Below, piece after piece: positions 29,067 through 38,199 of a DNA stretch of 64,000 bases. Each line of letters begins with the position of its first letter. The first letter of the stretch is position 1. A model generated the notes under the pieces. That model had not been told where the DNA came from. It saw only the letters and a program-made list of their open reading frames with translations, and did not search any database. The stretch comes from an uncultured beta proteobacterium (GTDB taxonomy: Bacteria; Pseudomonadota; Gammaproteobacteria; Burkholderiales; Burkholderiaceae_C). The DNA is taken from assembly GCA_903876735.1 (NCBI GenBank), contig CAIRAW010000016.1, forward strand, positions 1 through 64,000, given 5' to 3'. The translations under genes and the position numbers were made by a program.

Positions 29067-30353
29067 ATGAGTACCGGCATGACCGACAGCCCAACCGTTA
29101 GTACCACGGCGCAGTTCCGCACTTTTTTTCTGGTTATAGCGGTTCAGTTCATTTCAACTGCGGCTGATAACGCACTGCTGATTGTGGCGATCGCACGCGT
29201 CATCGAACTTCACGAGCAGGCCTGGATCATTCCGGTACTCAAACTCAGCCTGACGTTTTGCTATGTCCTGTTGGCGCCCTTTGTTGGCCCCTTTGCCGAT
29301 TACCTACCCAAAGGTCGGGTCATGTTGCTTGCCAATTTCCTCAAGGCTGCCGCAGTCTGCGGTTTGCTGATGGGCGCGGATCCGACTTTGGCGCTGGCTC
29401 TGGCCGGTTTGGCGGCTGCCATTTATGCGCCAGCCAAATATGGACTCATAACAGAATTGTTGCCGGCTTCGCAACTGGTGCGAGCCAACGGCTTCTTCGA
29501 AGGGGTCACGGTGTCGGCCGTCGTGTTGGGTACGGCGCTGGGCGGATTCCTGATCAGTCCTTTGCTGCTAGCACGTGTCATGCCCGATTGGCTGCTGCTG
29601 CCTCTGGCGAGCACCGGACTATTGGCAGGCATGTTCACTTTGTTGGCTTTGTACTTGGTGGCAACGATGCTGAATTTTTGGGTGGCCGACAGCGGTGCGC
29701 GCTATGCCAGCCATTCAATTCATCCGATACGGATGATTCGCCGCTTCTTCCAGGAGAACAGAGTTTTGTGGACGGACCCGCTGGGTGGCCTTTCGATGGC
29801 CATTACGACCTTGCTCTGGGGTGTAGGCGCCACGCTGCAACTGATTGTCCTGCGCTGGGCCAACGAATCCTTGGGTTTGCCGCTGGCGCAATCGGCGTAT
29901 CTGCAAGGCGTGACTGCCTTGGGTGTCGTTGGTGGTGCTGTTCTTGCCAGTCGCTATGTCAAGCTTTCAGGTGCCATCAAGTTGCTGCCCATCGGTGTTC
30001 TGATCGGACTGTTGGTGCCCTTGATGCTCGCGGTCGGGTCGGTCTTCTGGGCCTGCATTCTGCTTTTGACCGTGGGTGCCCTTGCCAGTTATTTTGTGGT
30101 GCCGATGAATGCCTTGCTGCAACACCGGGGGCACAACTTGCTGACGGCCGGGCGCTCCATTGCGGTCCAGGGCTTCAATGAAAACGGCGGGATACTGTTA
30201 ATGCTGGCACTCTACGCTGTGGCCACCGCCAGCCAGATACCCCTGCAAACGCTGATCATTTGCTTTGGCATGCTCATCACCATCACCATGGCACTGGTGT
30301 GGTTCGTGCAACGCCGCCTGCCAGAGGCCAAGGTGGCGCCGCAGTTTCATTGA
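29067..30353 (+). CDS. lplT: Major facilitator transporter, LplT-like (lysophospholipid transporter)
   Basis: Inner-membrane MFS protein of 428 residues with twelve spans. Resemblance to LplT includes FRTFFLVIAVQFISTAADNALLIVA at the start, PFVGPFADYLPKGRVMLLAN, IYAPAKYGLITELLPASQLVRANGF and the late LLQHRGHNLLTAGRSIAVQGFNEN. LplT flips lysophospholipids inward for reacylation; here no fused acyltransferase follows. The start is the ATG giving MSTGMTDSP; the frame stays open upstream but that part is unlike the family. Nearby lipid genes support the assignment. Confidence 0.85.
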   Translation: MSTGMTDSPTVSTTAQFRTFFLVIAVQFISTAADNALLIVAIARVIELHEQAWIIPVLKLSLTFCYVLLAPFVGPFADYLPKGRVMLLANFLKAAAVCGLLMGADPTLALALAGLAAAIYAPAKYGLITELLPASQLVRANGFFEGVTVSAVVLGTALGGFLISPLLLARVMPDWLLLPLASTGLLAGMFTLLALYLVATMLNFWVADSGARYASHSIHPIRMIRRFFQENRVLWTDPLGGLSMAITTLLWGVGATLQLIVLRWANESLGLPLAQSAYLQGVTALGVVGGAVLASRYVKLSGAIKLLPIGVLIGLLVPLMLAVGSVFWACILLLTVGALASYFVVPMNALLQHRGHNLLTAGRSIAVQGFNENGGILLMLALYAVATASQIPLQTLIICFGMLITITMALVWFVQRRLPEAKVAPQFH

Positions 30354-30433
30354 GCCTGCGGTCGCACGTGTTGTCTTGAAACCGTCAAAAAACAATCATC
30401 AAACTGTTGCTTTGGATCGGTAGCCTAGCCGGC

Positions 30434-31684
30434 ATGCACGACCTCAACGCAGACACATCCGAGTTCCATGAGCCTGCAGCACCACGCCTTCGTGTTGCAA
30501 TCGTTACGGAAACCTATCCGCCTGAAGTCAATGGGGTCGCCATGACTTTGGGGCGGATTGTTGCGGGTCTGCTGCAGCGTGGGCATGTCGTCCAGTTGAT
30601 GCGTCCGCGTCAATTTGAGGAAGTGCAACCGCCAGAACAAGATGGCCTGGAGCAGATCCTGTTTCGTGGCATGCCGGTTCCGACCTACCCGGAATTGCGC
30701 CTCGGATTTCCTTCCCGCGGCAGGCTCCTGGAGCTCTGGCAGCAAAAACGACCCGATATCGTCCATGTCGTCACCGAGGGTCCGCTGGGCTGGTCTGCGG
30801 TGAACGCCGCACACGCATTGCATTTGCCCGTCAGCAGTTCCTTTCATACCAATTTTCAAAGTTACTCGCGCTACTACGGCGTGGGTTGGTTCAGGGCTCT
30901 GATCGAGGGCTATCTGCGCCGGCTGCACAACCGCACGCTGGCCACGATGGTGCCAACCACGTCCATGCTGCAGGACTTGAAGGCACTGGGCTTTGAGCAT
31001 GTCACGCTGTTGTCCCGGGGTGTAGAAACCCGGCAGTTTTCAGCAAACAAGCGTTCACCGAACTTGCGCGAGCGTTGGGGTGTCGGACCTGATGATTTGG
31101 TCGTCATGAATGTAGGGCGGTTGGCCAAGGAGAAGAACATCGGCGTTGTGATCGCCGCCTTCAGGGCCGTTGCGCAGCGCTTGCCCACGGCCAGACTGGT
31201 TATTGTCGGAGACGGGCCGGAGCGAAAGCAGTTGGAGAAGGCCTGCCCGACTGCGATCTACGCCGGTGTTCAACAAGGCGAGGCGCTGGCAAGCCATTAC
31301 GCATCTGCAGATGTGTTTCTGTTTCCCAGTCTGACTGAGACCTTTGGCAACGTGGTGTCGGAGGCGCTGGCCAGTGGCCTCGCCGTTGTTTCCTATGACC
31401 GGGCGGCAGCGCATGAATTGATCACGACGGATTTGAACGGCGTATTGGTTGCTGGCACTGCGGAAATTGACTTTGTCGGCGCGGCGCTGAGCCTGGCACT
31501 GAACCGGCAAAGGCAAGTCACCTTGCGAAAAAATGCCGCGGCGAGTGTGGCGCATCTGAACTGGGACGCAATCCACGACCGGTTCGTCGAGGTTCTTGTC
31601 GACGTCATGCACCGCCATGGACAGCAACACGCTGGTGCAGCGGCACTGGAAAGCCGCGTGCTGGTCAAGCAGCCCAACGCATGA
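30434..31684 (+). CDS. Glycosyltransferase family 4 protein, glycolipid-type
   Basis: GT-B glycosyltransferase of about 416 residues resembling the MgtA/SqdX/Agt group that glycosylates diacylglycerol. Features: RVAIVTETYPPEVNGVAMTL at the start, the acceptor region SSFHTNFQSYSRYYG, donor-site MNVGRLAKEKNIGVVIAAFR and FLFPSLTETFGNVVSEALASG with the E-x7-E pair. A sugar-nucleotide source (ugd, UDP-glucuronate) is encoded 3 kb downstream, making a glucuronosyl lipid product conceivable. Its last 20 bases overlap the convergent psd gene. Confidence 0.8.
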   Translation: MHDLNADTSEFHEPAAPRLRVAIVTETYPPEVNGVAMTLGRIVAGLLQRGHVVQLMRPRQFEEVQPPEQDGLEQILFRGMPVPTYPELRLGFPSRGRLLELWQQKRPDIVHVVTEGPLGWSAVNAAHALHLPVSSSFHTNFQSYSRYYGVGWFRALIEGYLRRLHNRTLATMVPTTSMLQDLKALGFEHVTLLSRGVETRQFSANKRSPNLRERWGVGPDDLVVMNVGRLAKEKNIGVVIAAFRAVAQRLPTARLVIVGDGPERKQLEKACPTAIYAGVQQGEALASHYASADVFLFPSLTETFGNVVSEALASGLAVVSYDRAAAHELITTDLNGVLVAGTAEIDFVGAALSLALNRQRQVTLRKNAAASVAHLNWDAIHDRFVEVLVDVMHRHGQQHAGAAALESRVLVKQPNA

Positions 31685-32516
31685 GCGGTTGGCCCATGCG
31701 TATGCCTGAGCCCTGTTGCAAGCCTTCACGCAGTGCGAAGCCTTTTGCTGCCAGCATGATCACGGTGGAGCCATGCTGAAACCAGCCCATCTCCTGCCCT
31801 TTGGAAAACGCGGCGGCACAGGAGAAAACTCTGCGCCCGGAATATTTCAAGTGAAACAGGACGTCCAGAAAATGCAGGCGAATGCTCGCGACCAAGATGG
31901 CAGCGACCGGCACCAGCGCCACCGGTTGCCCCTGGCATGGACCGGCGCCGGTGAGCCGGGTCCGAATGAAGGCGCGCTCGTTCTTGCAAAACAGTTTCTC
32001 AACCCGCTGCAAGGCAATCGGATTCACGTTCCAGGTATCGCCGGAGAAATAGCGCACCTGCTCGACCGTGCAATCAAAGGGCGCATGAAACCGGTGGTAC
32101 ATGCTCGACGTCAGCCGCAGGGTTACAAAATAACCGTCCCGCCAGTCGTGCATATCTTCGTCTGGGCCAAGCAAATCTTCGATCGCATAGGGGAAGCCCT
32201 TGGCCTGGAAGACCTGCGTTCCGCGAATCGGGCCGTGTGCGCCAACGATGGCGTCCACCGGGCTTGTCAACAGCAGCGGATCAGCGTCGATCGGCCTGGC
32301 GCCGTCCTTGAGTTCGCGCGTAAAGCAGTCGTGCATGCTGCGAAATTCAGTCTTCCTGGCTTCGCTCAGGTCCAGATCAGAAAAGAATCGCCAGATACGA
32401 ATCGAGAGGTCGCGCACCCACGGCGTTTCAATTTTGCTGAAGCGCCCCATCCATTGGCTCAGCCAACGGCGCGGCAAGCGGTTCGTCAGCAAAAAGTTAA
32501 GGTCTTCCTGGCGCAT
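31665..32516 (-). CDS. psd: Phosphatidylserine decarboxylase
   Basis: Converts phosphatidylserine to phosphatidylethanolamine at the inner membrane, after autocleavage forms a pyruvoyl group. About 283 residues with FTRELKDGARPIDADP, catalytic PVDAIVGAHG (D88), YHRFHAP (H141, H144) and the C-terminal EMGWFQHGSTVIML. The cleavage motif reads HGST where most enzymes have LGST or GGST; the essential Gly-Ser pair is kept. The ATG start (MRQEDLNFLL) matches the family beginning but lacks a strong ribosome site. Divergent from the aminotransferase gene. Confidence 0.88.
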   Translation of the reverse strand: MRQEDLNFLLTNRLPRRWLSQWMGRFSKIETPWVRDLSIRIWRFFSDLDLSEARKTEFRSMHDCFTRELKDGARPIDADPLLLTSPVDAIVGAHGPIRGTQVFQAKGFPYAIEDLLGPDEDMHDWRDGYFVTLRLTSSMYHRFHAPFDCTVEQVRYFSGDTWNVNPIALQRVEKLFCKNERAFIRTRLTGAGPCQGQPVALVPVAAILVASIRLHFLDVLFHLKYSGRRVFSCAAAFSKGQEMGWFQHGSTVIMLAAKGFALREGLQQGSGIRMGQPLMRWAA

Positions 32517-32589
32517 CAGGTTTTGAATGTGCTGACGCAAACCCGCTTTTTCAAATTTCGTTTTTGACTTCAATTGGAAGGTACCCGGC

Positions 32590-34254
32590 GTGAATGATTG
32601 GATCGGATTGAATCCGCTGTTACTGAGCGCACTTGGCGCGGCACTGCTCTTGATGGTGGCGAGTCGCCTGCGACATCGCCTGGAACTCTCGCTTGCGAAG
32701 CATCGCTCCCTTGCCGGGCATCCCAGGATTGCGAAACGCATTTCGGCCTGGTTGCCGGCCTACAGCTACCGTGCACAGGATGCGTTTGCGCTTGACGGCG
32801 CAACGCCTGACGTCGTTGCGGGGCGTCGGCGTGCGTTTGACACGCTGGCCACCCAGTATGGCCAGCGTTTCCCAAAGGGCCGGCAAGCCGGTCTTGAAGT
32901 AGTGAGTGCGCTGTCGGACCTGCAGTTCATCAACGCCTACCGGATGCCGTTCCAATTCCGGCAACTCGCCGGCGAGCAACTCAAGGCGGGCTCGTTTGTC
33001 AAGTCCAGCGCCGGCGTGACGCTGACAGACCTTGACGACAACTGTTTTTATGACCTGACCGGCTCCTACGGTGTCAACCTGTTCGGCAATGACTTTTACA
33101 AGGATTGCATTGGCCAGGGTTCCGACGAGGTGCGGGCGCTGGGACCCGTCCTCGGCTTCTATCATCCGGTAGTCGCTGACAACGTGGCACGCCTGAAGGC
33201 CATCTCCGGCATGGACGAGATCAGCTTCCACATGTCCGGCACCGAAGCCGTGATGCAGGCGGTGCGGCTGGCGCGCTACCACAGCAAGCGCAACAAAGTG
33301 CTGCGCTTCTGCGGTTCCTACCATGGCTGGTGGGGCGATGTGCAGCCCGGAATCGGCAACCCTGTGCCGGCACGTGACACCTTCACCCTGGCAGAAATGA
33401 GCGCGGCCACTTTGCGCGTGCTGCGTAACCGCAATGACATTGCCTGTGTGCTGGTCAATCCGCTGCAAGCCCTGCACCCCAACGCCGCCGCCGCCAGCGA
33501 CTCGGCACTGCTGGACAGTTCGCGCAGCGCCAGCTTCTCGCGGCCCGCCTACGTTGCCTGGCTCAAGGAACTGCGTCAGGTCTGCGACGAGAAATACATC
33601 GCCCTGATTTTTGACGAAGTGTTCGTCGGGTTCCGGCTGGCGCCCGGTGGCGCCCAGGAATACTTTGGTGTGCGCGCTGACATGGTGACCTACGGCAAGA
33701 CCCTCGGCGGCGGTCTGCCGATCGGCGTCTTGTGCGGCAACAGCGGCTGGATGAAGCGCTTTGATGACACCGCCCCGGCAGACATTTGCTTTGCCCGCGG
33801 GACCTTCAATGCGCACCCCTATGTTATGGGTGCCATGAATGTGTTCCTGCGGCAACTCGACAGCCCTGAGATCAGACGTCTCTACATCAATCTGGATGAG
33901 ACCTGGAATCAAAGAGCACAGACCCTCAATCGCCTTTTGCACGCTGCGGATGTGCCGGTTCAGGTAGCCAACCTGTCTTCGATCTGGACCGTGCTCTACA
34001 CAAGACCGGCCTGCTACAACTGGTTGTTTCAGTACTACCTGCGCCTCGAAGGTCTGGCATTGAGTTGGGTCGGCACAGGGCGAATCATCTTCAGTCTGAA
34101 CTACACGCAACAGGATTTTGATGAGGTCGCAGCGCGCTTCGTCAGGGCGGCGCAAGCGATGCAGCGTGATGGCTGGTGGCTGAGCGATCCAGCCACTAGC
34201 AACAAGAGCATCAAACGCCGCATCTTGCGGGAGATATTGAAGGCCCGCTTTTAG
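32590..34254 (+). CDS. Membrane-anchored class III aminotransferase
   Basis: PLP enzyme of 554 residues resembling glutamate-1-semialdehyde aminomutases. An N-terminal hydrophobic segment (NPLLLSALGAALLLMVASRL) is followed by about 100 extra residues. The catalytic core has MSGTEAVMQAVRLARYHSKR, FCGSYHGWWGD, LIFDEVFVGFR and the PLP lysine in VTYGKTLGGGLPIG (K370). A membrane anchor is unusual for this fold and suggests a lipid-linked or membrane-bound substrate. It is divergent from psd and followed by an Mpo1-like gene on the other strand. The specific reaction is unknown. Confidence 0.8.
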   Translation: MNDWIGLNPLLLSALGAALLLMVASRLRHRLELSLAKHRSLAGHPRIAKRISAWLPAYSYRAQDAFALDGATPDVVAGRRRAFDTLATQYGQRFPKGRQAGLEVVSALSDLQFINAYRMPFQFRQLAGEQLKAGSFVKSSAGVTLTDLDDNCFYDLTGSYGVNLFGNDFYKDCIGQGSDEVRALGPVLGFYHPVVADNVARLKAISGMDEISFHMSGTEAVMQAVRLARYHSKRNKVLRFCGSYHGWWGDVQPGIGNPVPARDTFTLAEMSAATLRVLRNRNDIACVLVNPLQALHPNAAAASDSALLDSSRSASFSRPAYVAWLKELRQVCDEKYIALIFDEVFVGFRLAPGGAQEYFGVRADMVTYGKTLGGGLPIGVLCGNSGWMKRFDDTAPADICFARGTFNAHPYVMGAMNVFLRQLDSPEIRRLYINLDETWNQRAQTLNRLLHAADVPVQVANLSSIWTVLYTRPACYNWLFQYYLRLEGLALSWVGTGRIIFSLNYTQQDFDEVAARFVRAAQAMQRDGWWLSDPATSNKSIKRRILREILKARF

Positions 34255-34258
34255 CATC

Positions 34259-34276
34259 GCGGTCTGGCGCGACCGC
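34259..34276. terminator. Hairpin between convergent genes
   Basis: GCGGTC, a six-base loop, then GACCGC form a perfect 6-base-pair GC-rich stem just after the aminotransferase stop and before the end of the Mpo1-like gene. There is no T-run, so it may act as a weak bidirectional terminator or RNA-stabilising stem. Confidence 0.4.
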
Positions 34277-34277
34277 A

Positions 34278-34886
34278 TCAAATCCGGCTGGGCTTGTGTT
34301 GCGGATCAAGCATTTCACCGCGCAACAAGGCGAGTGGCGATTTGTAGTACAGAACAACATCATTGAACGGATCCGTCAGGATCTTGCTCATCCAGACCAA
34401 ACCCGACATGACATCCTTGATAAAGAAGAGGTGAACAGTCCGGAATATCAGACCGCCAATGCCCAATGCCAACCAGATCAGACCGGTGTGCTGAATAAAC
34501 CCCACTATGCTGGTATCGATTGCAAACAGACCGAACAGAGTCGGATCAGGTACCAGCATCAAGGGTGAGGCAACCCAGATTGTCAGCAACACCACTTTTC
34601 GACGCAGGTTGTAGCCCACTTTGATTTGTTCCTTGTAGTCATTGCTGACCTGGTTGACCTGGTCGTAACCAAGAGGTTCGAAAAAGAAGTGGCCTGATTG
34701 GCGCGTGACCATACCAATCAACCACCCGATCAGGGCCGCGATGGCTGGCTGTATGAACAGCAGCGCATAAGCCACCAAAAAGCTCACCGCACTGATCAAA
34801 TGCAGCACCTGATTGATGCGGCTTTGGTGATAGTAGCGGTGGTCATCCCAGCGCTGGATGGCCAGTTTTTCAAAAAATGTGGACAT
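34278..34886 (-). CDS. Mpo1-like (DUF962) integral membrane protein
   Basis: A 202-residue protein with about five membrane spans. The N-terminal part WDDHRYYHQSRINQVLHLIS and later RQSGHFFFEPLGYDQVNQ carry the spaced His and Asn residues of the DUF962/Mpo1 family, in yeast a 2-hydroxy fatty acid dioxygenase. The family fit is moderate. AAGGAG lies 9 bases before the chosen ATG; an upstream extension would run into ugd. Together with LplT, GT4 and psd it suggests a role in lipid modification. Confidence 0.6.
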   Translation of the reverse strand: MSTFFEKLAIQRWDDHRYYHQSRINQVLHLISAVSFLVAYALLFIQPAIAALIGWLIGMVTRQSGHFFFEPLGYDQVNQVSNDYKEQIKVGYNLRRKVVLLTIWVASPLMLVPDPTLFGLFAIDTSIVGFIQHTGLIWLALGIGGLIFRTVHLFFIKDVMSGLVWMSKILTDPFNDVVLYYKSPLALLRGEMLDPQHKPSRI

Positions 34887-34977
34887 GCTTGAGGTCTCCT
34901 TGGAAATGTTTATGAAATTTGGCTTGTGCAAAACAGGCACACGAATTTGCGTGCCGGGAAAGGCGTGGGCAAGGGCG

Positions 34978-36300
34978 CTAGCGTCCGATGGCGAAATACT
35001 CCAACCCCAGTCCCCGCACGAAATGCGGGTCGTACAGGTTGCGCCCGTCAAAGATGACCGGGGTCTTCAACGCCGCCTTGATGGCAGGAAAATCAGGGCT
35101 CCTGAATTCTTTCCACTCGGTCACGATCAGCAATGCGTCGGCGTCCTGCAGCGCTTCCATCGACGAATCGGCGTAGTGCAAGCCAGACTTGTCGGGATAG
35201 ATGCTTCTGGATTGCCCAATGGCAACCGGGTCGTAAGCCGTGATTGTCGCGCCAGCTGCCAACAGATCGTTGATCAGGGTTTGACTGCTGGCTTCTCGCA
35301 TGTCGTCGGTATTGGCCTTGAAAGCCAGACCCCACAAAGCAAAATGCTTGCCGCCCAGTTCGTCTCCAAAGCGTGCTTTCACCTTGTTGCCCAGAACATG
35401 TTTTTGCAGTTGATTGGCCGCATCGACCGCGCTGAGTACCTGTAAATCGATGCCGACCTCGTCACGGGCTGAGTTGATGAGGGCACGGACGTCTTTCGGA
35501 AAGCACGAGCCGCCATAGCCAGCGCCCGCATACAAAAAGTCATAACCGATACGCGGGTCGCTGCCGATGCCCTTGCGCACATGCTCGATATCTGCGCCCA
35601 GTTTCTCGGCCAGATTGGCCAACTCATTCATGAAGCTGATGCGTGTCGCCAGCATCGCATTGGCCGCATATTTGGTGAGTTCGGCACTGCGAATGTCCAT
35701 CAGGATCAGTCGGTCGTGATGGCGCTGAAACGGTGCGTAGAGTGCCCGCATGTTCAAGGCCGCCTGCTCATCATCGCAGCCGAGAACGATTCTTCCGGGC
35801 CGCATGAAGTCGTCAATGGCTGCGCCTTCCTTCAAAAACTCGGGGTTCGAGACCACGCTGAACGGGGTGTTGACACCACGCGCCAGCAGTTCTTCCGCTA
35901 TCAACTCCCGAACCGCGTCGGCAGTGCCGACCGGCACCGTACTCTTGTCGACGACGACCTTGTAGTCGTTCATGTAGCGCCCGATATTCCTGGCCGCTTC
36001 CAGCACATATTTGACATCGGCATGGCCGTCTTCTGCCGGCGGCGTACCGACCGCGATAAATTGAACAGTGCCAAAGTGCGTGGCCTTTTCGATGTCGTCG
36101 GTAAAGTGCAGTCGACCACCGTTCACGTTGTGCCGGATCATCTCCGTCAAACCCGGTTCGTAGATCGGTATCTCGCCAGCTTGCAACATTCCGATCTTCC
36201 CGGAATCCGTGTCAAAGCAGATCACATCGTTACCCACTTCGGCCAGACAGGTACCCGTTACCAGTCCCACATAGCCGGCACCGATGACCGTAATTTTCAT
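34978..36300 (-). CDS. ugd: UDP-glucose 6-dehydrogenase
   Basis: Oxidises UDP-glucose to UDP-glucuronate with two NAD+ in the cytoplasm, feeding polysaccharide or glycolipid synthesis. The 440 residues start [23 protein letters not shown] (Rossmann fold). The catalytic cysteine is in [15 protein letters not shown] near residue 263, and the C-terminal UDP-binding domain has [18 protein letters not shown]. Length and motifs are standard. It may supply the glycosyltransferases on either side. Confidence 0.95.
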   Translation of the reverse strand: MKITVIGAGYVGLVTGTCLAEVGNDVICFDTDSGKIGMLQAGEIPIYEPGLTEMIRHNVNGGRLHFTDDIEKATHFGTVQFIAVGTPPAEDGHADVKYVLEAARNIGRYMNDYKVVVDKSTVPVGTADAVRELIAEELLARGVNTPFSVVSNPEFLKEGAAIDDFMRPGRIVLGCDDEQAALNMRALYAPFQRHHDRLILMDIRSAELTKYAANAMLATRISFMNELANLAEKLGADIEHVRKGIGSDPRIGYDFLYAGAGYGGSCFPKDVRALINSARDEVGIDLQVLSAVDAANQLQKHVLGNKVKARFGDELGGKHFALWGLAFKANTDDMREASSQTLINDLLAAGATITAYDPVAIGQSRSIYPDKSGLHYADSSMEALQDADALLIVTEWKEFRSPDFPAIKAALKTPVIFDGRNLYDPHFVRGLGLEYFAIGR

Positions 36301-36463
36301 GGCTTGATTTCCCCAAGTTTGAATAAGCAGGAAGTAGTCTGGCTTGGGAATGCGAACCTTTGATGACAGGAAAAAGTCGGCACCGACACGTCACCCGGTA
36401 TCGATGCGATGGCACTCTTCACACAACTGTCACTTGCGCAGTTGATGATGATATCCAGATACG

Positions 36464-36763
36464 ATGAACGCTGCTCCTTTGAAACATTCTGAAAAAATGA
36501 TGCTGTTCAAACCCGCCAGTTACCAGGACTGGGAACAGTGGCTGGCCCCGGTTCAAAAGCAACTGATCGATGAGTTGTGCAATTGGATTGATGCCAACCT
36601 GGAAGAGACCATTGGTTGGCACCAGTTGATGGCGCAAAGCGGACTTCAGTATCAAACGATTCAATTGCTTTTTTTCAAATACCATAGCCTTACGCCAATG
36701 ACCTGGATACGGCGCAGACGGGAATTGAGGCAAGAGGCAGAAGGTAGACGGCGGCTCGGTTGA
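36464..36763 (+). CDS. Short AraC-type HTH protein, possibly truncated
   Basis: A 99-residue frame whose central part, LIDELCNWIDANLEETIGWH then QLMAQSGLQYQTIQLLFFKY and HSLTPMTWIRRRRELRQ, fits the first helix-turn-helix and linker helix of AraC regulators. The second HTH that AraC domains need is missing; the protein ends soon after. No effector domain. No clear ribosome site (an internal ATG, MMLFKP, is possible). It may be a stand-alone mini-regulator or a remnant. Divergent from ugd. Confidence 0.55.
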   Translation: MNAAPLKHSEKMMLFKPASYQDWEQWLAPVQKQLIDELCNWIDANLEETIGWHQLMAQSGLQYQTIQLLFFKYHSLTPMTWIRRRRELRQEAEGRRRLG

Positions 36764-36803
36764 ATTTAGCGACTGATTGGGGCTTGGCCTTGTTGAACCA
36801 CCA

Positions 36804-37493
36804 TCATTCGACTTGTCGGATATCCAGTGCATGAAGAACACGATTTCTCAGGTCCTCTGGGGTTCGTGAAATGACCTCTTCTGGCACCTTGAATTTTTTG
36901 GTCAAGCGGGTGTGGTCTTCAAAGCCATACGACCCGATAAACGGGTGCATGCCCGCCGCGATGGCCGAGGTGAAGTCCTTGTGTTCATCGCCACAGGCAT
37001 AACAACGCGCTGGATTGATGTCGAAGCGCTTTCTGGCCGATCTGAGCGCAATGGTTTTGTCCTCCACCAAGGGAACGTGCACCGCGAAATCAAACGCATC
37101 GAGATCAATATCGTGTCGAGACAAGGTCTTGCGAATCGTCAACATGGGCTCGTTCGTGATGTTGCGGGTGACCAGACCGACCCGGATGCCAGGTGTCGCG
37201 ACGAGCGTACGGATCAGGTCAGCCATGCCGGGATAGAGTTTTGCATCCTCGCGGTAGACATCGGTCAGGGTCGACAGAATATTTTTGCGGCTGTGCTTGC
37301 CCAGCTTTCTCAGGTTGAATGGAAAATCCTTGATCCCACCCAGATATTTGAATAGCTTGTGCCGTTTTTGGAAGTGTTCCAGATCACCGAGTTCCATGCC
37401 GTGCCTGGAAAAGGTATCAACGATCGCGCTATAGGCATCAATGATCGTGCCATCGGCATCAAAAACAATCAGTCGTTCGTTATTGCTGTACAT
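36804..37493 (-). CDS. HAD family hydrolase
   Basis: Predicted haloacid-dehalogenase-type phosphatase of 229 residues. Motif I is FDADGTIIDAYS near the N-terminus, motif II GLVTRN near 104, and motifs III/IV are represented by K in VEDKTIAL and CYACGDEHKDFTSAIAAGM. This resembles phosphoglycolate phosphatase-like proteins; the substrate is unknown. It overlaps the GT2 gene by 14 bases, so the two are co-translated and may act together. Confidence 0.85.
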   Translation of the reverse strand: MYSNNERLIVFDADGTIIDAYSAIVDTFSRHGMELGDLEHFQKRHKLFKYLGGIKDFPFNLRKLGKHSRKNILSTLTDVYREDAKLYPGMADLIRTLVATPGIRVGLVTRNITNEPMLTIRKTLSRHDIDLDAFDFAVHVPLVEDKTIALRSARKRFDINPARCYACGDEHKDFTSAIAAGMHPFIGSYGFEDHTRLTKKFKVPEEVISRTPEDLRNRVLHALDIRQVE

Positions 37494-38193
37494 GGTACTT
37501 GGGCTTGGCGCGCAACGACAGCAGATGCCAGGTTTGGGAAATCAGCAGTAACGGATAGGCCACCTGCAGCAGGTCGGCGATCATGTGCCACTCCGCTCGC
37601 ACACCTTTCCAGTAGCCCAGTTTTTCGGACTTTCTCGCTTGCGTGACCTGCGGCCAGTTCACCACTACGACCGATAGCTGACGCTCAATGATCGCGCGAT
37701 TCATGAACACTTCAATCCCGAAACGCGACAGCACAAGCATCTCCGCCAGATATTCACTCAGGAGTTCTCTTCTGATGACGCGTTCGCCGGAAATAAAATC
37801 CAGACCGATGGCGCGAAATACCCAAAGGCTGTTCTGCCGCAGGCTGATGCTGACATCCGTCATTCCAGACAGAACGGGCGTTGCGAGCGCTGTGATTTGG
37901 TCACCGTCAAGACCAGAAAGATCGGCATCCAGCAGCATGATCAGCTCGCTGCTTGCGGCAGCGACGCCGGTTGCCATCGCGAAGCTCTTGCCTTTATTGA
38001 TTGGGTAGGAGATAAGCTTGACGCCTGGGTAACGCTTGACGATCTCGGCAGTTCCGTCGGTCGAGCCGTCGTCAACGACAATGACCTCGTGCAACAGCGG
38101 ATGCGCCGATGCAACCGCCAGCACCGCGGCGATTCTTGGCGCCTCGTTGAACGCGCAGATGAGGCAGGAGATTCGCGCGGTTTCAACTCCCAT
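37480..38193 (-). CDS. Glycosyltransferase family 2 protein
   Basis: GT-A fold transferase of 237 residues. The donor motif VIVVDDGSTDGT is near residue 37 and the metal-binding motif IMLLDADLSG near 85. The C-terminal part has a hydrophobic segment (MIADLLQVAYPLLLISQTWHLL) that may attach it to the membrane. It lies in an operon with the downstream HAD gene and starts just after a pyruvate kinase fragment. Acceptor unknown. Confidence 0.85.
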   Translation of the reverse strand: MGVETARISCLICAFNEAPRIAAVLAVASAHPLLHEVIVVDDGSTDGTAEIVKRYPGVKLISYPINKGKSFAMATGVAAASSELIMLLDADLSGLDGDQITALATPVLSGMTDVSISLRQNSLWVFRAIGLDFISGERVIRRELLSEYLAEMLVLSRFGIEVFMNRAIIERQLSVVVVNWPQVTQARKSEKLGYWKGVRAEWHMIADLLQVAYPLLLISQTWHLLSLRAKPKYHVQQ

Positions 38194-38199
38194 TGCGGC

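Noticed and set aside
32620-34281. Open minus-strand frame of over 550 codons opposite the aminotransferase gene
   Set aside because: Its protein looks like random His/Gln/Gly-rich sequence, whereas the plus strand encodes a complete PLP enzyme. It is an antisense shadow.
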